DNA from: 66-474 sp035249175
GTDB taxonomy: Bacteria; Pseudomonadota; Gammaproteobacteria; Xanthomonadales; Rhodanobacteraceae
Direction: 5' to 3'
Assembly (NCBI GenBank): GCA_035249175.1
Contig: DATFGT010000116.1
Coordinates: 16,684 to 80,683, forward strand
DNA length: 64,000 nucleotides
Part shown: positions 8,594 to 17,978 of the stretch, piece after piece
Numbering within the stretch: position 1 is the stretch's first letter
Layout: each line of letters starts with the position of its first letter
Notes under the pieces: model-generated
Seen by the model: the letters and a program-made list of their open reading frames with translations, nothing else
Told to the model about the DNA's origin: nothing
Database searches by the model: none
Translations under genes and position numbers: made by a program

Positions 8594-8636
8594 GCGCTCG
8601 TAGCTCAGCTGGATAGAGTACTGCCCTCCGAAGGCG
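8594..8636 (+). pseudogene. 5' half of a split tRNA-Arg(CCG)
   Basis: GCGCTCG, the whole D arm and the anticodon arm up to CTCCGAAGGC match tRNA-Arg(CCG), after which the sequence departs from any tRNA. The acceptor strand GCGCTCG is not complementary to anything nearby. It is exactly complementary to the acceptor 3' strand CGAGCGC of the fragment at 21631-21674. I read this as the left half of the original gene, cut by the island. Confidence 0.7.
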
Positions 8637-8672
8637 TCATCGAGTCGAAATACGCGGCGGGAAAAGGTCAAC

Positions 8673-8749
8673 GCGCCTGTAGCTCAGCTGGATAGAGTAC
8701 TGCCCTCCGAAGGCAGGGGTCGTGGGTTCGAATCCCGCCAGGCGCGCCA
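8673..8749 (+). tRNA. tRNA-Arg (CCG anticodon)
   Basis: Complete cloverleaf: acceptor GCGCCTG/CAGGCGC, D arm GCTC/GAGT, anticodon stem CTGCC/GGCAG with loop CTCCGAA (anticodon CCG), T arm GTGGG/CCCGC with TTCGAAT, discriminator G and an encoded CCA. The acceptor stem differs from that of the split copy 36 bp upstream, so this is a separate allele. It probably came with the island and replaces the function of the interrupted gene. Confidence 0.95.
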
Positions 8750-8809
8750 AATCAACCGCTTAGCTGTGTTTGCCGGCCCGTCAGTTGTGGACTCGATGCC
8801 AGAGTACGT

Positions 8810-9010
8810 TTAGGTGCACCCGACCTGTTGACCCGTGTACCGCTTCTGCGCCGGTTGCCCGGCTTCGCCGATTCCCGCCGCCAGCGACTCAGGACATTTG
8901 GCATTGATGCCCGGCTCCTGCGCGACCTGGCTGACCGATGTCTGCGGGCGACGCGTCAGGTCGACCACCTCACGCTTGAACTCCGCACTGAACCTTCTTC
9001 GTTGTGCCAT
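8810..9010 (-). pseudogene. IS3-family transposase OrfA remnant
   Basis: The first 35 residues (RRRFSAEFKREVVDLTRRP...) are the helix-turn-helix start of IS3-family OrfA. After GINA the natural continuation (NVLSRWRRE-like) is found in another frame, so there is a frameshift, and no OrfB follows. The element is dead and truncated and marks past IS activity at the left end of the island. Confidence 0.75.
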
Positions 9011-9225
9011 GACACTCCTCTCTGCTCATGACCAGCTTACTTGGAAGCGTCCGCGGAATCGGGGTAGAACCCCATCGATGATGATGTGTGCTCGACTAGT
9101 TTAGGAAATCACGGGTGCACGGCCGGGAGGCAGCTATCGAGCGGTATCCAGGCTATTGGCTTGCCCCACTGATATCATGGTTTAGTCATACGATAATAAG
9201 TACGCATCCAGCGTCGTTGAAAAGA

Positions 9226-9996
9226 ATGGACCCCACCATGGTTGTTGATGCACGCTCGTCGCTTCAGCTCACGATCGACAGCAACAGCTTTACGCCCTAC
9301 TACCAGCAGATCACGGATCAGGTCCGTGCGCTGGTCAGGTCAGGCAAGCTCCGCGAAGGGGATGTGTTCCTGTCGGAGGGTGAGGTAGCGAGCCACCTTG
9401 GCATCAGCAAGATGCCTGTCCGGCAGGCCTTCTCTACGCTTCGTGCGGAAGGCTTGCTGGTCATCAAGCGGGGCAAGAAGCCAATCATCGGCACGGAGAA
9501 GGTTTCGTGGGATTTCCGGCAGCTTCGTGGTTTCAGCGAGGAAATGAGGCGCCGCGGCCTCAAGCCGTCAAGCAAGCTCCTGAAGCTCGAGAAGGTCGGT
9601 GCCGAGAGCGAGGTCGCTGCGGCGCTGCGATTGAAGCAATCCGAACCGGTCTATCGCCTGCAGCGGCTCTACTATGTTTCAGGGGAACCCGTGGCAGTAG
9701 TGACGAGCCACTTGCCGGCCGCGTTGTTCCCGAACCTCGAGCAACAACAGCTGGACGGCAAATCACTGTATGAAGTGTTCGAGAAGACCTACAAGAAACG
9801 CTTGAAGTGGGCCGAAGAGGAAATCAGTGCCGTCGTCGCGACCAAGGAAGATGCCGCGACCATGAAGACAACGCGTGGCGCAGCACTTCTCTCGATCAGG
9901 GAGACGACTTACGACACGCGGCAGACTCCCATCGAATTCAGCATATCGCGGTTGCGCGCGGATCGTTACACGGCAACCCTGAGATCTGTCCGATAG
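9226..9996 (+). CDS. GntR/HutC-family regulator with UTRA domain
   Basis: About 256 aa. The N-terminal winged helix-turn-helix (YYQQITDQVRALVRSGKLREGD, then LPSE-like FLSEGEVASHLGISKMPVRQAF) is the GntR signature, and the C-terminal UTRA effector domain (FRQLRGFSEEMRRRG...EPVYRLQRLYYVSGEPV...) puts it in the HutC subfamily. Such proteins repress catabolic genes until a sugar phosphate or similar ligand binds. The start at ATG 9226 follows an AAAAG run; ATG 9238 is an alternative. Its position beside the receptor and hydrolase operon suggests it controls them. The ligand is likely the phosphorylated amino sugar made by the kinase of this locus, but that is inferred. Confidence 0.9.
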   Translation: MDPTMVVDARSSLQLTIDSNSFTPYYQQITDQVRALVRSGKLREGDVFLSEGEVASHLGISKMPVRQAFSTLRAEGLLVIKRGKKPIIGTEKVSWDFRQLRGFSEEMRRRGLKPSSKLLKLEKVGAESEVAAALRLKQSEPVYRLQRLYYVSGEPVAVVTSHLPAALFPNLEQQQLDGKSLYEVFEKTYKKRLKWAEEEISAVVATKEDAATMKTTRGAALLSIRETTYDTRQTPIEFSISRLRADRYTATLRSVR

Positions 9997-10183
9997 CGCT
10001 CCCAGGGCAATTCGGGGCCGGCCGCACAACCGAAGCCGGCTCACCTCGCCCTCGGATCCGTTGCGACGGCGAATGCAATTTTGACCGGCTAGGCTCCTCC
10101 AGCGGTTGCGAAGCCTCGTACGCAAGAATGCCCCGTAGCGGAGGCTGCGAGGCAATCTTCGACACCTCGAGCGAGCCCTTGGA

Positions 10184-13100
10184 TCAGAAGTGCGCGCGGA
10201 CTCCCAGCACATACCGGCGCTCGAACTGCGTGGTATGCCCCACCTGGTCTGGCCAAACCAGGTAATAGCGCTCATGCTCGTTCGTGAGATTGGAAACCTG
10301 CGCGAATATTTGCACGTGCGGCGCCACGTTCCAGCTTGCCGACGCATCGACGTAGAAGGTGGGTGCCTGGTACACCTCCAATCCATTGACCCCTCCGAAG
10401 TTCTGCGAGACGGCGCGCTTGGACCGATAGTTGCCAGCGATACGCGCCTGGAACTGGTTGTTCTGGAACCATAGGATCAGGTTGGCTTGCTGCTTCGAGT
10501 TGTCCTGGAATGGGATATTGTTGCCAGCCAGATCGCTCTGCCCGCTGTTGCTGGGCGAGTAGGTGTAGTTGACCTCGACGCCGGTGTGCGACAGCAGGCC
10601 GGGCAAGAACGTCAGCGCCTGGCGATAGTCAACTTCCACGCCATGCAGTGCATTGCCCGTACCCTGTATAGGTTCGAAGATGGCCACACAGTGCCCGCGC
10701 ACGACGCCATCCTGGTCCGGCAGATCGCAGTTTTTCACGCTGCCGCTGTTGATGAAGCTTGCGACATCGATGTAGAACACCGCCGCACTGAGCATGCTTG
10801 ACTTGTTGATGTAATACTCCAGCGACGCTCCGTAGTTGGTCGACCGCCACGGATCGAGGCTGGGATTGCCGTCGGAGCTGCCACCCAGAACACGGAAAAT
10901 CGTCGATCCGGGAATCGACGTGTCGATGCCGTAGTTGAGGGTCAATCCGCCGCCCCACTGGTTCAGGTCGAGCGGCATCATGTTCTTGGAATAGGCCAGT
11001 CGAAGTTTCAGGCTGGATGTCAGATCGAGCGCAAGATTGGCCGATGGCAGGACATCCTGGTAGCTCCGGGCCGTCTGCACGGCCCCGATGTCGTCGGAAA
11101 GCAAGCCGTAGGGCTCGGGATTGCCTGTGAGATGCTGCGTCACATGCAGGTCTGTCTTGATGACACGGACGCCGACGTTCCCCTTGTAAGGAACGCTTCC
11201 AAAATCGCCGTCGAAGTCCGCCTGCGCGTAGGCAGTCGACTCCTTGAGCGACACGTCCCAGGTTGTACCGGGATTGATCTGGCGTTGCTGTCCCGGGTAC
11301 AAGGCATTGTTGAAGCCCACCACGTTGTCCATGACCTTGGGATCGAGGCCCCAGATGGTCACTCCCTGCACACCGGCGAGGTCGGTGTATTGCTTGAAGT
11401 TGTTGGCGAGCACGCCCGGCAACTGGCTGGCGTTCAAGCCCGAGAGCACGCCAGCGCGGAAGTAACCATCCGAGTTGCCTGCCGTGCACGCGCCGTCAAT
11501 TCCCGCCCCGTCAAGGACGACATCGGCCGCGTAGTAATGCACCAGGCAACCGCCGGAATCGCTCGCACCCATGCCGCCGTAGACAGGCGCGTTGAGCTGG
11601 AAGCCGACGTTGGACGCGCTTCGGATGCTGTTGCGCAATCCAAAGTCGATCTTGAATCCGTTGGAAAAATCGTAGTGCCCATCGGCACGAACAATGGTCA
11701 TGCCGGTACGGCGGTCGTAATCGTTTTCGCTGGCGATGGTCTTGAGCACCCAGTCATCGCGGGTCGCCAAGACGTTCTGGAGATCGCTCGGCATCGTGAT
11801 GCCCAAGCGGGTCCCACGCATGTCGATGACAACCGGGATCGTGTTCTGCAGGACGCCATTTGCGTTGAAAACGCGATTGCCGCCAAGTTCCTCAGGGTAG
11901 ATGTAGGTGCCCGGGGGTGCCGCATCCTCTGGATCGTTCGGCCACTCGACGCCGGTGGAGTCGGTGAACTGGACGTAGTTGGACATGGAAAGCTGGTGCG
12001 CGGTTGCCCGCACTCCGCGAACGCTTGCAGTAAATGGGCCGCCGTTGTCGTAATCAAGCTGGACGTTGAAGTTGTGCGCGACGGAATTGGTCACACCTAT
12101 CGAACTGTAGGTCTCGATGTCTCCGGGCCACTTCTTGTAGACCTGAGTCGTCGACAATGTCGTACCGTCCCAGCCATCTTCGCCGTCGTTGAACTGGCCA
12201 GTTACCGGGACACCGGTGTTCCGGGATACCAAGGGCACGAAGGTTGCGCCTTGCCAGTTGGTGGAATTGAACTCGTAGCCCGTATTGCGGTTGTACTGAT
12301 CCTGGCGCGTGAAGAAGAGATCGCTGGTCAGCGTGAATCCGGAACCGAAGTCGAACTGCCCGGACGCATTGAAACTGTGGCGCCTGCGTTGCATCTGGGT
12401 GTCAAACACCGTGAAGTTTTCGCTTCCGACGAATGCGTCGTGCGGGTTCCCGTTGCCATTGACGTCGACGCTGCCGTCTGGGAACTGATGGATATCGGAG
12501 GGGATCGGCATTCCGTTGAACGCACCGAGGAAGCCGCTGTAATAGCCTGCACTGGACGCGTTTTCACCGTCGAGCACCACCCCGTACTGGTCCATCCCGG
12601 TACTGGAGTTTTCGCGTGTCACGTCTGAATAATCTGCGGACAGCAAGATTCCCCAGCGTCCGGCTGCGTTGTAGCTGATCAGCCCATTCGCCTCCGGCTG
12701 CCACTTGTCGGTCTCGTCACCGTGCGCGGTGTTGACCGCGCCGCCGAACGTCCAGCCGCTCGGTAGATCCCACGGCCGGTACGTGTGCAAGTTGATGGTG
12801 CCGCTGATGCCAGCGTTGGTGAGGGTTGCGCGAGATGACTTGATGACGTCAGCGCCGCTGAACAGCTCTGACGGGATGGTCGAGAAGTTTGGCTGCTGCG
12901 AGACGATCTGGTCGGGGGTAATGAACGCCTCGCCATTGAGGAGCGTCCCGACTTCCGGCAACCCTCGCACGTCCACCGAACTTCCGACGCCACCATCCCG
13001 GTTGATCTGCACACCGGTGATCCGCTGCAAGGAGTCGGTGATCGTGGCGTCAGGCAATTGCCCGATATCGACCGCCGAAATACTGTCCTGGATGTCGACG

Positions 13101-13378
13101 GCGTTGCGCTTGAGTCCCACCGCGCGCATTTCGGATGCGCGGACGCCGACGACCTGGATGGTGCCGAGCGTGGCCTTCTTTTCGCCTTTCGCCGTTGACT
13201 TGGGCTTGTCCACGCCGCCCTCGGTGGTTTGCGGCTCCTGCGTTGCGCTCTGGCTGGGGGGAGATGATCCCGACGACACGTCTTGAGGAGGAGCAGCCGC
13301 TACCGAAGTAGCCATGACTGCCATCAAAGAGAATGTTATCGCGCACGACAGCGGATGCTTGCGGAGAGTGCTTCCCAT
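10184..13378 (-). CDS. TonB-dependent outer-membrane receptor
   Basis: 1,064 aa. A signal peptide (about residues 1-28, ending VAAA) is followed by a proline/serine/lysine-rich linker. The plug domain has VGVRASEMRAVGLKRNAVDIQDSISA, DSLQRITGVQINRDGG and VDVRGLPEVGTLLNGE. The long barrel ends in the aromatic YVLGVRAHF expected for barrel assembly. The large size and the plug text are those of Xanthomonas/Caulobacter carbohydrate receptors rather than siderophore receptors. It is transcribed divergently from the hydrolase operon, with about 390 bp between, which suggests coordinated uptake of an oligosaccharide released at the surface. Confidence 0.94.
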   Translation of the reverse strand: MGSTLRKHPLSCAITFSLMAVMATSVAAAPPQDVSSGSSPPSQSATQEPQTTEGGVDKPKSTAKGEKKATLGTIQVVGVRASEMRAVGLKRNAVDIQDSISAVDIGQLPDATITDSLQRITGVQINRDGGVGSSVDVRGLPEVGTLLNGEAFITPDQIVSQQPNFSTIPSELFSGADVIKSSRATLTNAGISGTINLHTYRPWDLPSGWTFGGAVNTAHGDETDKWQPEANGLISYNAAGRWGILLSADYSDVTRENSSTGMDQYGVVLDGENASSAGYYSGFLGAFNGMPIPSDIHQFPDGSVDVNGNGNPHDAFVGSENFTVFDTQMQRRRHSFNASGQFDFGSGFTLTSDLFFTRQDQYNRNTGYEFNSTNWQGATFVPLVSRNTGVPVTGQFNDGEDGWDGTTLSTTQVYKKWPGDIETYSSIGVTNSVAHNFNVQLDYDNGGPFTASVRGVRATAHQLSMSNYVQFTDSTGVEWPNDPEDAAPPGTYIYPEELGGNRVFNANGVLQNTIPVVIDMRGTRLGITMPSDLQNVLATRDDWVLKTIASENDYDRRTGMTIVRADGHYDFSNGFKIDFGLRNSIRSASNVGFQLNAPVYGGMGASDSGGCLVHYYAADVVLDGAGIDGACTAGNSDGYFRAGVLSGLNASQLPGVLANNFKQYTDLAGVQGVTIWGLDPKVMDNVVGFNNALYPGQQRQINPGTTWDVSLKESTAYAQADFDGDFGSVPYKGNVGVRVIKTDLHVTQHLTGNPEPYGLLSDDIGAVQTARSYQDVLPSANLALDLTSSLKLRLAYSKNMMPLDLNQWGGGLTLNYGIDTSIPGSTIFRVLGGSSDGNPSLDPWRSTNYGASLEYYINKSSMLSAAVFYIDVASFINSGSVKNCDLPDQDGVVRGHCVAIFEPIQGTGNALHGVEVDYRQALTFLPGLLSHTGVEVNYTYSPSNSGQSDLAGNNIPFQDNSKQQANLILWFQNNQFQARIAGNYRSKRAVSQNFGGVNGLEVYQAPTFYVDASASWNVAPHVQIFAQVSNLTNEHERYYLVWPDQVGHTTQFERRYVLGVRAHF

Positions 13379-13770
13379 GAATGTCTGCCTCTGTCCGGAA
13401 CGCGCAGCCCCGACTGCGCCTGCATGAAGGGATCCACTCCCTGTCGTTGCATTTCAATCGTTCCACGAAACGACATGCGGGACCCACAGACCCGACGGCC
13501 ATCCGCATCGCGCCAGCCCGTCCGGCCACATGCGAAGCTCGCATTCTCGTCGTGGTTCGCGAAACTGACTTCCATTCCCAGAATCTGTACTGTATCCTAA
13601 CCACATAACATGATATGTGCAAGAGCTACATTCGCACGGCAAACCGCGGTTGATCGGATCAGGAAGGGGCTGGGAACCCGCACAGCAGCAGACGTCTTCA
13701 AGAGATGCCCGCCATGCATTCGCGCCGGGGCGCACAATCTTCAAACCACAACCAGGGGGAGGTCTTGCCA
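13379..13770. promoter_or_regulatory. Divergent control region of the glycan locus with palindrome
   Basis: This 390 bp gap separates the divergent receptor and hydrolase genes and must contain both promoters. It holds a palindrome CACATA-ACATGA-TATGTG at 13602-13619 in an AT-rich patch, a good candidate operator for the GntR regulator. The hydrolase end carries a strong ribosome-binding sequence GGGGGAGG at about 13754-13761. Confidence 0.5.
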
Positions 13771-15960
13771 ATGCAACCACGGGTGACGTCGAACAGCTCG
13801 CACATCCCTCTCCTGGCGGCACTGTTGGTTGGCTGCATGCTCTGGGGCTTGGCGCCGGGGGGACACGCTCGGCCGAGCGATGCCGAATCCCATTCGGCGT
13901 TGCCGGCGGTGACCCTTGAAGGCAACTACTTCACGAAAGGCGGCCATCGGTTCGTGGTCATCGGGACCAACTGGGTCTCTGCGCAGGCTGGCTTGTTGTG
14001 GCCGGTGCACTGGGATCCGCGTGCGATCGAAACCGACTTCGCGATGATGGCCCGCATGGGCTTCAACACGGTGAGGCTGGACCTCATGTGGGGCTGGTTC
14101 GAACCACGCCCGGGGTATTACAACCCCGAGGCGTTCGAGCAACTCGATTACCTCATCAAGCTCTCGCACAAATACGGGGTCTATCTCAATCCCATCCTGT
14201 TTACCGGCGGTGAGGTCGGAGAGGCTTGGTGGGACGTGCCTTGGAGGATGGGCCGCGACCCACAGTCGGATCCGCTCATGCTGTACCTGGAAACGAACCT
14301 CGCCGAAGAGTTCGGACGCCGGTACGCCGACGAAACGGCGATCCTTGCGTGGGATCTTGCCGACGAACCGCCGTTCTGGATCTCGCGGCAGGTAACGACC
14401 GACGCCATGGCCGCCAACTGGACGCGGCTGATCGCGGGCGCCATCCGCAAACATGACAAGACGCACCCCATCGTCGTCGGCACCGATACGGCTGACATCA
14501 ACCACGGGCCGTTCCGCCCGGATGTAATCGCCGATGACGTCGACTTCTTCAGCATCCATCCATACACCATCTACACGGCCAGCCTGTTTCCGGATCCAAT
14601 GGTCTCGGTACGCGGAACCTATGGCGCGGCTTTCGCGACCGCCTTGGATCTTGGCGCCGGCAAACCTGTCCTGCTGCAGGAGTTGGGCGCTTCATCCGCC
14701 CAGTACTCGCCTGAAAAAATCACGCAGTTCGAGCGGACCAGCTATTACTCCGCGCTCGCCGCAGGCAACAACGGCTTCCTGCCATGGGTGTTCAGTGACG
14801 CCGCGCCAGAGCAGTATCGCAAGGTGCCATATCTGCGGTCACCCCACGAAACGCAATTCGGTCTGGTCACCTGGGACCACAAGATCAAGCCTCGCGGAAG
14901 CGCCTTCGAGCGGTTCGGAAAAATCGTTTCGCGCATGGATCTCGCGGGCGTTTCGATACCGCAACGCGAAGTGGCGATCCTGATGCCGGAGGAATGGTCC
15001 AGCGTGCGCGGCAACCATTCGAGCTTTGGCCTGACCGGCCCTTCCAGCATCCCGTATGTATCGGTGTCCGAAGGCGGTGCGGTGAACGGCGACGCCACGG
15101 CCGCGTACGAGGGCAACCAGTGGCTGATGAGTTCGGTCTTGTCCGCTTTCATCCTCGCTCACCAGGCCGGCTGGAACCCTGCGCTGCCGCGCGAACAAGG
15201 CGACTGGGATCGATACCCGATGCTCATCTTGCCGTCGCCCGTCACCGCGACGGATCCCATCGATGTCCATGTGCACACGGACTTCTGGCTCAAAGCGCAG
15301 GACTACGTGCGCAAGGGCGGGATCATCTATGCATCCATCGGGGCTGACGCCGCGATTCCGGGGATGGCGGACCTGTTCGGCGCGCGCATGACGGACTCCC
15401 AGCCGGTGGACGAACTGACCCTGAAATTCGTCAAGCCATTCGGCACTTTCCAGCCCGGTGACACCCTGCAATACCCGGTGCCAGGCAAGGACATGAAGTA
15501 CTGGGGCACCGGCCTTGACGTAACCTCGGGCGAGGTGATCGCGGTCGACCAGCAAGGCCGGCCCGCATTGGTCGTCCATGGTTTCGGCGCTGGCAAGACT
15601 CTCCTGTCCGCATATCCACTGGAGGCTTACCTCGGCAACACGGTCAATGCATTTGAAGGATCAAACGCCAACTACGCACGTTTGTTTGCCGCGCTTCGCG
15701 ACTGGTCCGGCGTTCAGCCCCTGGTCCGGACCGACCAACCCGATGTGGAGGCCTCCGCGCTGAACGCCGCAAACCGGGGTTACATCGTCCTCGTCAACCA
15801 CGCCGGGATCGCCCAACAAGCGCGCGTCATCACCAAACTTCCCGTCCATTCCTTGAAGCGGCTCGATGTGGAGGGAAGCGCCGCGGTTTCCTGTGCGAAG
15901 GACGGTTGCAGTGTTGAAGTGCCGCCCTACGACGGGACCATTCTCGAATGGAGCCGTTGA
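13771..15960 (+). CDS. Secreted clan GH-A glycoside hydrolase
   Basis: About 729 aa with signal peptide (ALLVGCMLWGLAPGGHA, roughly residues 14-33). The TIM-barrel catalytic domain resembles GH5/GH42-type enzymes: an opening YFTKGGHRFVVIGTNW, MARMGFNTVRLDLMWGWFEP, a likely acid/base Glu199 in LADEPPFW, and a likely nucleophile Glu304 in LLQELGAS. The C-terminal half (PMLILPSPV..., KGGIIYASIG) looks like a Rossmann-like domain as in GH42 trimerisation domains. The exact GH family and substrate are not determinable here; a beta-mannosidase or beta-galactosidase-type activity is plausible. The start at 13771 is chosen for the ribosome-binding site about 10 bp before it. First gene of a six-gene operon. 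Confidence 0.82.
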   Translation: MQPRVTSNSSHIPLLAALLVGCMLWGLAPGGHARPSDAESHSALPAVTLEGNYFTKGGHRFVVIGTNWVSAQAGLLWPVHWDPRAIETDFAMMARMGFNTVRLDLMWGWFEPRPGYYNPEAFEQLDYLIKLSHKYGVYLNPILFTGGEVGEAWWDVPWRMGRDPQSDPLMLYLETNLAEEFGRRYADETAILAWDLADEPPFWISRQVTTDAMAANWTRLIAGAIRKHDKTHPIVVGTDTADINHGPFRPDVIADDVDFFSIHPYTIYTASLFPDPMVSVRGTYGAAFATALDLGAGKPVLLQELGASSAQYSPEKITQFERTSYYSALAAGNNGFLPWVFSDAAPEQYRKVPYLRSPHETQFGLVTWDHKIKPRGSAFERFGKIVSRMDLAGVSIPQREVAILMPEEWSSVRGNHSSFGLTGPSSIPYVSVSEGGAVNGDATAAYEGNQWLMSSVLSAFILAHQAGWNPALPREQGDWDRYPMLILPSPVTATDPIDVHVHTDFWLKAQDYVRKGGIIYASIGADAAIPGMADLFGARMTDSQPVDELTLKFVKPFGTFQPGDTLQYPVPGKDMKYWGTGLDVTSGEVIAVDQQGRPALVVHGFGAGKTLLSAYPLEAYLGNTVNAFEGSNANYARLFAALRDWSGVQPLVRTDQPDVEASALNAANRGYIVLVNHAGIAQQARVITKLPVHSLKRLDVEGSAAVSCAKDGCSVEVPPYDGTILEWSR

Positions 15961-16913
15961 TCGTGACCAACGAGCAGGCCATCGGTGCGGTCGACATCGG
16001 GGGCACGAAGATTGCCGCGGGCATCGTTGATGCCAATGGTTGCCTCTTGGCTTACCGCGAAACGCCAACGGCAGCGCACGAAGGGTTCGGTGCCGCCATG
16101 GATCGCGTCCATGCCATGTTGAACGACGCCATCCGCAGCGCGGATGTCGAACTTTGTGGCATCGGTATTGGCTGCACGGGTCCGGTCGATCCCGTAAGCG
16201 GCGCCATAGGAGCAGTGGAGTTCCTCCCCGGCTGGAAGAGTTGCAATCCAGTCGGATGCCTTGCGGAAATGTTCAAGCTGCAAGTAGCGATGGAAAATGA
16301 TGCTGACGCCGCGGCTCTCGCAGAGGCCGAGTGGGGCGCGGGCCGGAACAGGCGCAGCGTCATCTGCGTGATGGTGGGTACCGGGATCGGCGCCGGCATT
16401 GTCCTGGACGGATCTTTGTATCGCGGCGCCGCGGGTTCACACCCTGAAATCGGCCACCACGTCATCGACTGTTCCGGACCGAAGTGTTTTTGCGGGGCCA
16501 ATGGTTGCTGGGAAGTCTTGGCGCGTGGTCCCGCGATGGAAGATCGCATGCGAAACCGGATGCCGGCAGGCGGACCGGCGGAAAACCCCCTGACCGCGAA
16601 GAAGATCTGCGAACTCGCACGGGTGGGGGATCCTGTTGCCAAGCGCGAAATCGAGCGCGAAGGCCATTATCTCGGAATTGGGGTGGCCAACCTCGTCACG
16701 CTCTTCGCACCAGAGGTGATCGTCCTTGGCGGCAACGTGATGCTCTCGGCCGACCTGTTCATGCCGACGATCCAAGCGACGGTGCAGCAGAACTGTGGCC
16801 TCGTCGATTCGAAAGCGACCACCATCACCTCGACTTCGCTGGGCAGTGGGGCACCGTTGATCGGTGCCGCAGCCGTGTGGCGCCGTCGATTCGAAGGAGC
16901 GAGAGCGTCATGA
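15948..16913 (+). CDS. ROK-family sugar kinase
   Basis: 321 aa. The ATP phosphate-binding motif AVDIGGTKIAAGIVD is near the N-terminus, IGCTGPVDPVSG and ENDADAAALAEAEWGAG in the middle, then the ROK zinc motif CFCGANGCWE at about 180-189 after GSHPEIGHH. ROK kinases phosphorylate glucose, N-acetylglucosamine or N-acetylmannosamine; the EIGH sequence fits a hexose or N-acetylhexosamine kinase. The gene overlaps the end of the hydrolase gene. GTG 15963, with GGAG nine bases before it, is an equally good start. With the SIS enzyme next to it, an amino-sugar route is likely. Confidence 0.88.
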   Translation: MEPLIVTNEQAIGAVDIGGTKIAAGIVDANGCLLAYRETPTAAHEGFGAAMDRVHAMLNDAIRSADVELCGIGIGCTGPVDPVSGAIGAVEFLPGWKSCNPVGCLAEMFKLQVAMENDADAAALAEAEWGAGRNRRSVICVMVGTGIGAGIVLDGSLYRGAAGSHPEIGHHVIDCSGPKCFCGANGCWEVLARGPAMEDRMRNRMPAGGPAENPLTAKKICELARVGDPVAKREIEREGHYLGIGVANLVTLFAPEVIVLGGNVMLSADLFMPTIQATVQQNCGLVDSKATTITSTSLGSGAPLIGAAAVWRRRFEGARAS

Positions 16914-17959
16914 GGCAACCCACTGTTCCAGTCATCGAAGGCGCCTATTTCAACGATCTCATGGCACAACCCGACGCGCTGAAGGCCACCTTCAGCCACT
17001 TGGCGCGAGACGGTGCCTGGCGCGCGGCCAAAGGCTTTGTTGTCGATCGTGCGTGGCGACGAATCGTCCTGACGGGCATGGGCTCGTCATACCATGCACT
17101 GCATCCGCTGAATCTCGCGCTGGTCGCCGCCGGCTTCACCCCCATCATGATCGAGACCGCGGAACTGGTGCATTACGCGCTTCCACTGTGCGACGCGGAC
17201 ACCCTCGTGATCCTCGTTTCGCAATCGGGCCGAAGTGCGGAGTCGCTGCGACTGCTCGATGCCAACCAGTATGCAGCAATCCTGGGCGTCACCAATACCC
17301 CCGACAGCCCGCTTGCGAAGCGCGCCAACCTCAGCCTGATGACGCAGGCCGGAGCGGAGTTCTCCGTTTCCTGCAAAACGTACGTCACGACCATGCTGGC
17401 ACTGGCGTGGCTGGGTGCAATCGTGTCTGCGCAGGGTGAAAGGGGGGCACTTGCACGGCTGAGTCCGGCCGCGCAGCAGGTCGCGGAGTATTTGGCCAAG
17501 TGGCGCCAACATGTGGATGAGCTGGGCAGGCTCCTCGACGGATCACGTCACCTGTTCCTCGCGGGCCGCGGCCGTTCGCTTGCCACGGTGGGAACGGGTG
17601 CGCTCATCGTCAAGGAATCTTCGCATGTTCACGCCGAGGGAATGAGCAGTGCTGCGTTCCGGCATGGCCCGCTCGAGATGCTCCAGGACGACATGACCAC
17701 CATTGTGTTCGATGGAGACGAGCCCACCCGAACGCTCAACCAGCGGCTGGCGAGCCAACTGAACAGTGAGGGGTTCAGGTGCAACCAGGTCGGCGTCGAC
17801 GCCAAGCTGGAGTCCCTGCGAATTCCGGCCTGTGACGCGGAACTGCTGCCGATCCTCGAGATACTTCCCGTGGAAATGATGACGCTCGCACTGGCTGGGC
17901 TTGCGGGCCGCGAAGCCGGGAAGTTCGAGCACGCGAGCAAAGTGACCGAAACCGAATAA
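16910..17959 (+). CDS. Double SIS-domain sugar-phosphate enzyme (NagB-II/AgaS/GlmS-isomerase like)
   Basis: 349 aa with two SIS domains: the first has TGMGSSYHA and SQSGRSAESL, the second AGRGRSLATVGTGALIVKESSHVHAEGMSSAAFRHGP (from about residue 220). KESSHVHAE and RHGP are the catalytic and binding signatures of the GlmS isomerase domain and the SIS-type glucosamine-6-phosphate deaminases. There is no glutaminase domain, so it is not a GlmS synthase. Deamination or isomerisation of an amino-sugar phosphate made by the preceding kinase is the simplest role; a deglycase of the FrlB type is an alternative. The start overlaps the kinase stop (ATGA). Confidence 0.85.
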   Translation: MRQPTVPVIEGAYFNDLMAQPDALKATFSHLARDGAWRAAKGFVVDRAWRRIVLTGMGSSYHALHPLNLALVAAGFTPIMIETAELVHYALPLCDADTLVILVSQSGRSAESLRLLDANQYAAILGVTNTPDSPLAKRANLSLMTQAGAEFSVSCKTYVTTMLALAWLGAIVSAQGERGALARLSPAAQQVAEYLAKWRQHVDELGRLLDGSRHLFLAGRGRSLATVGTGALIVKESSHVHAEGMSSAAFRHGPLEMLQDDMTTIVFDGDEPTRTLNQRLASQLNSEGFRCNQVGVDAKLESLRIPACDAELLPILEILPVEMMTLALAGLAGREAGKFEHASKVTETE

Positions 17960-17978
17960 CGAACGACTTGGAGGCGCC

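Noticed and set aside
9172..9199. Operator or promoter for the GntR gene (TGATATCA, GATAAT)
   Set aside because: The eight-base palindrome and -10-like box are too short and badly spaced to defend.
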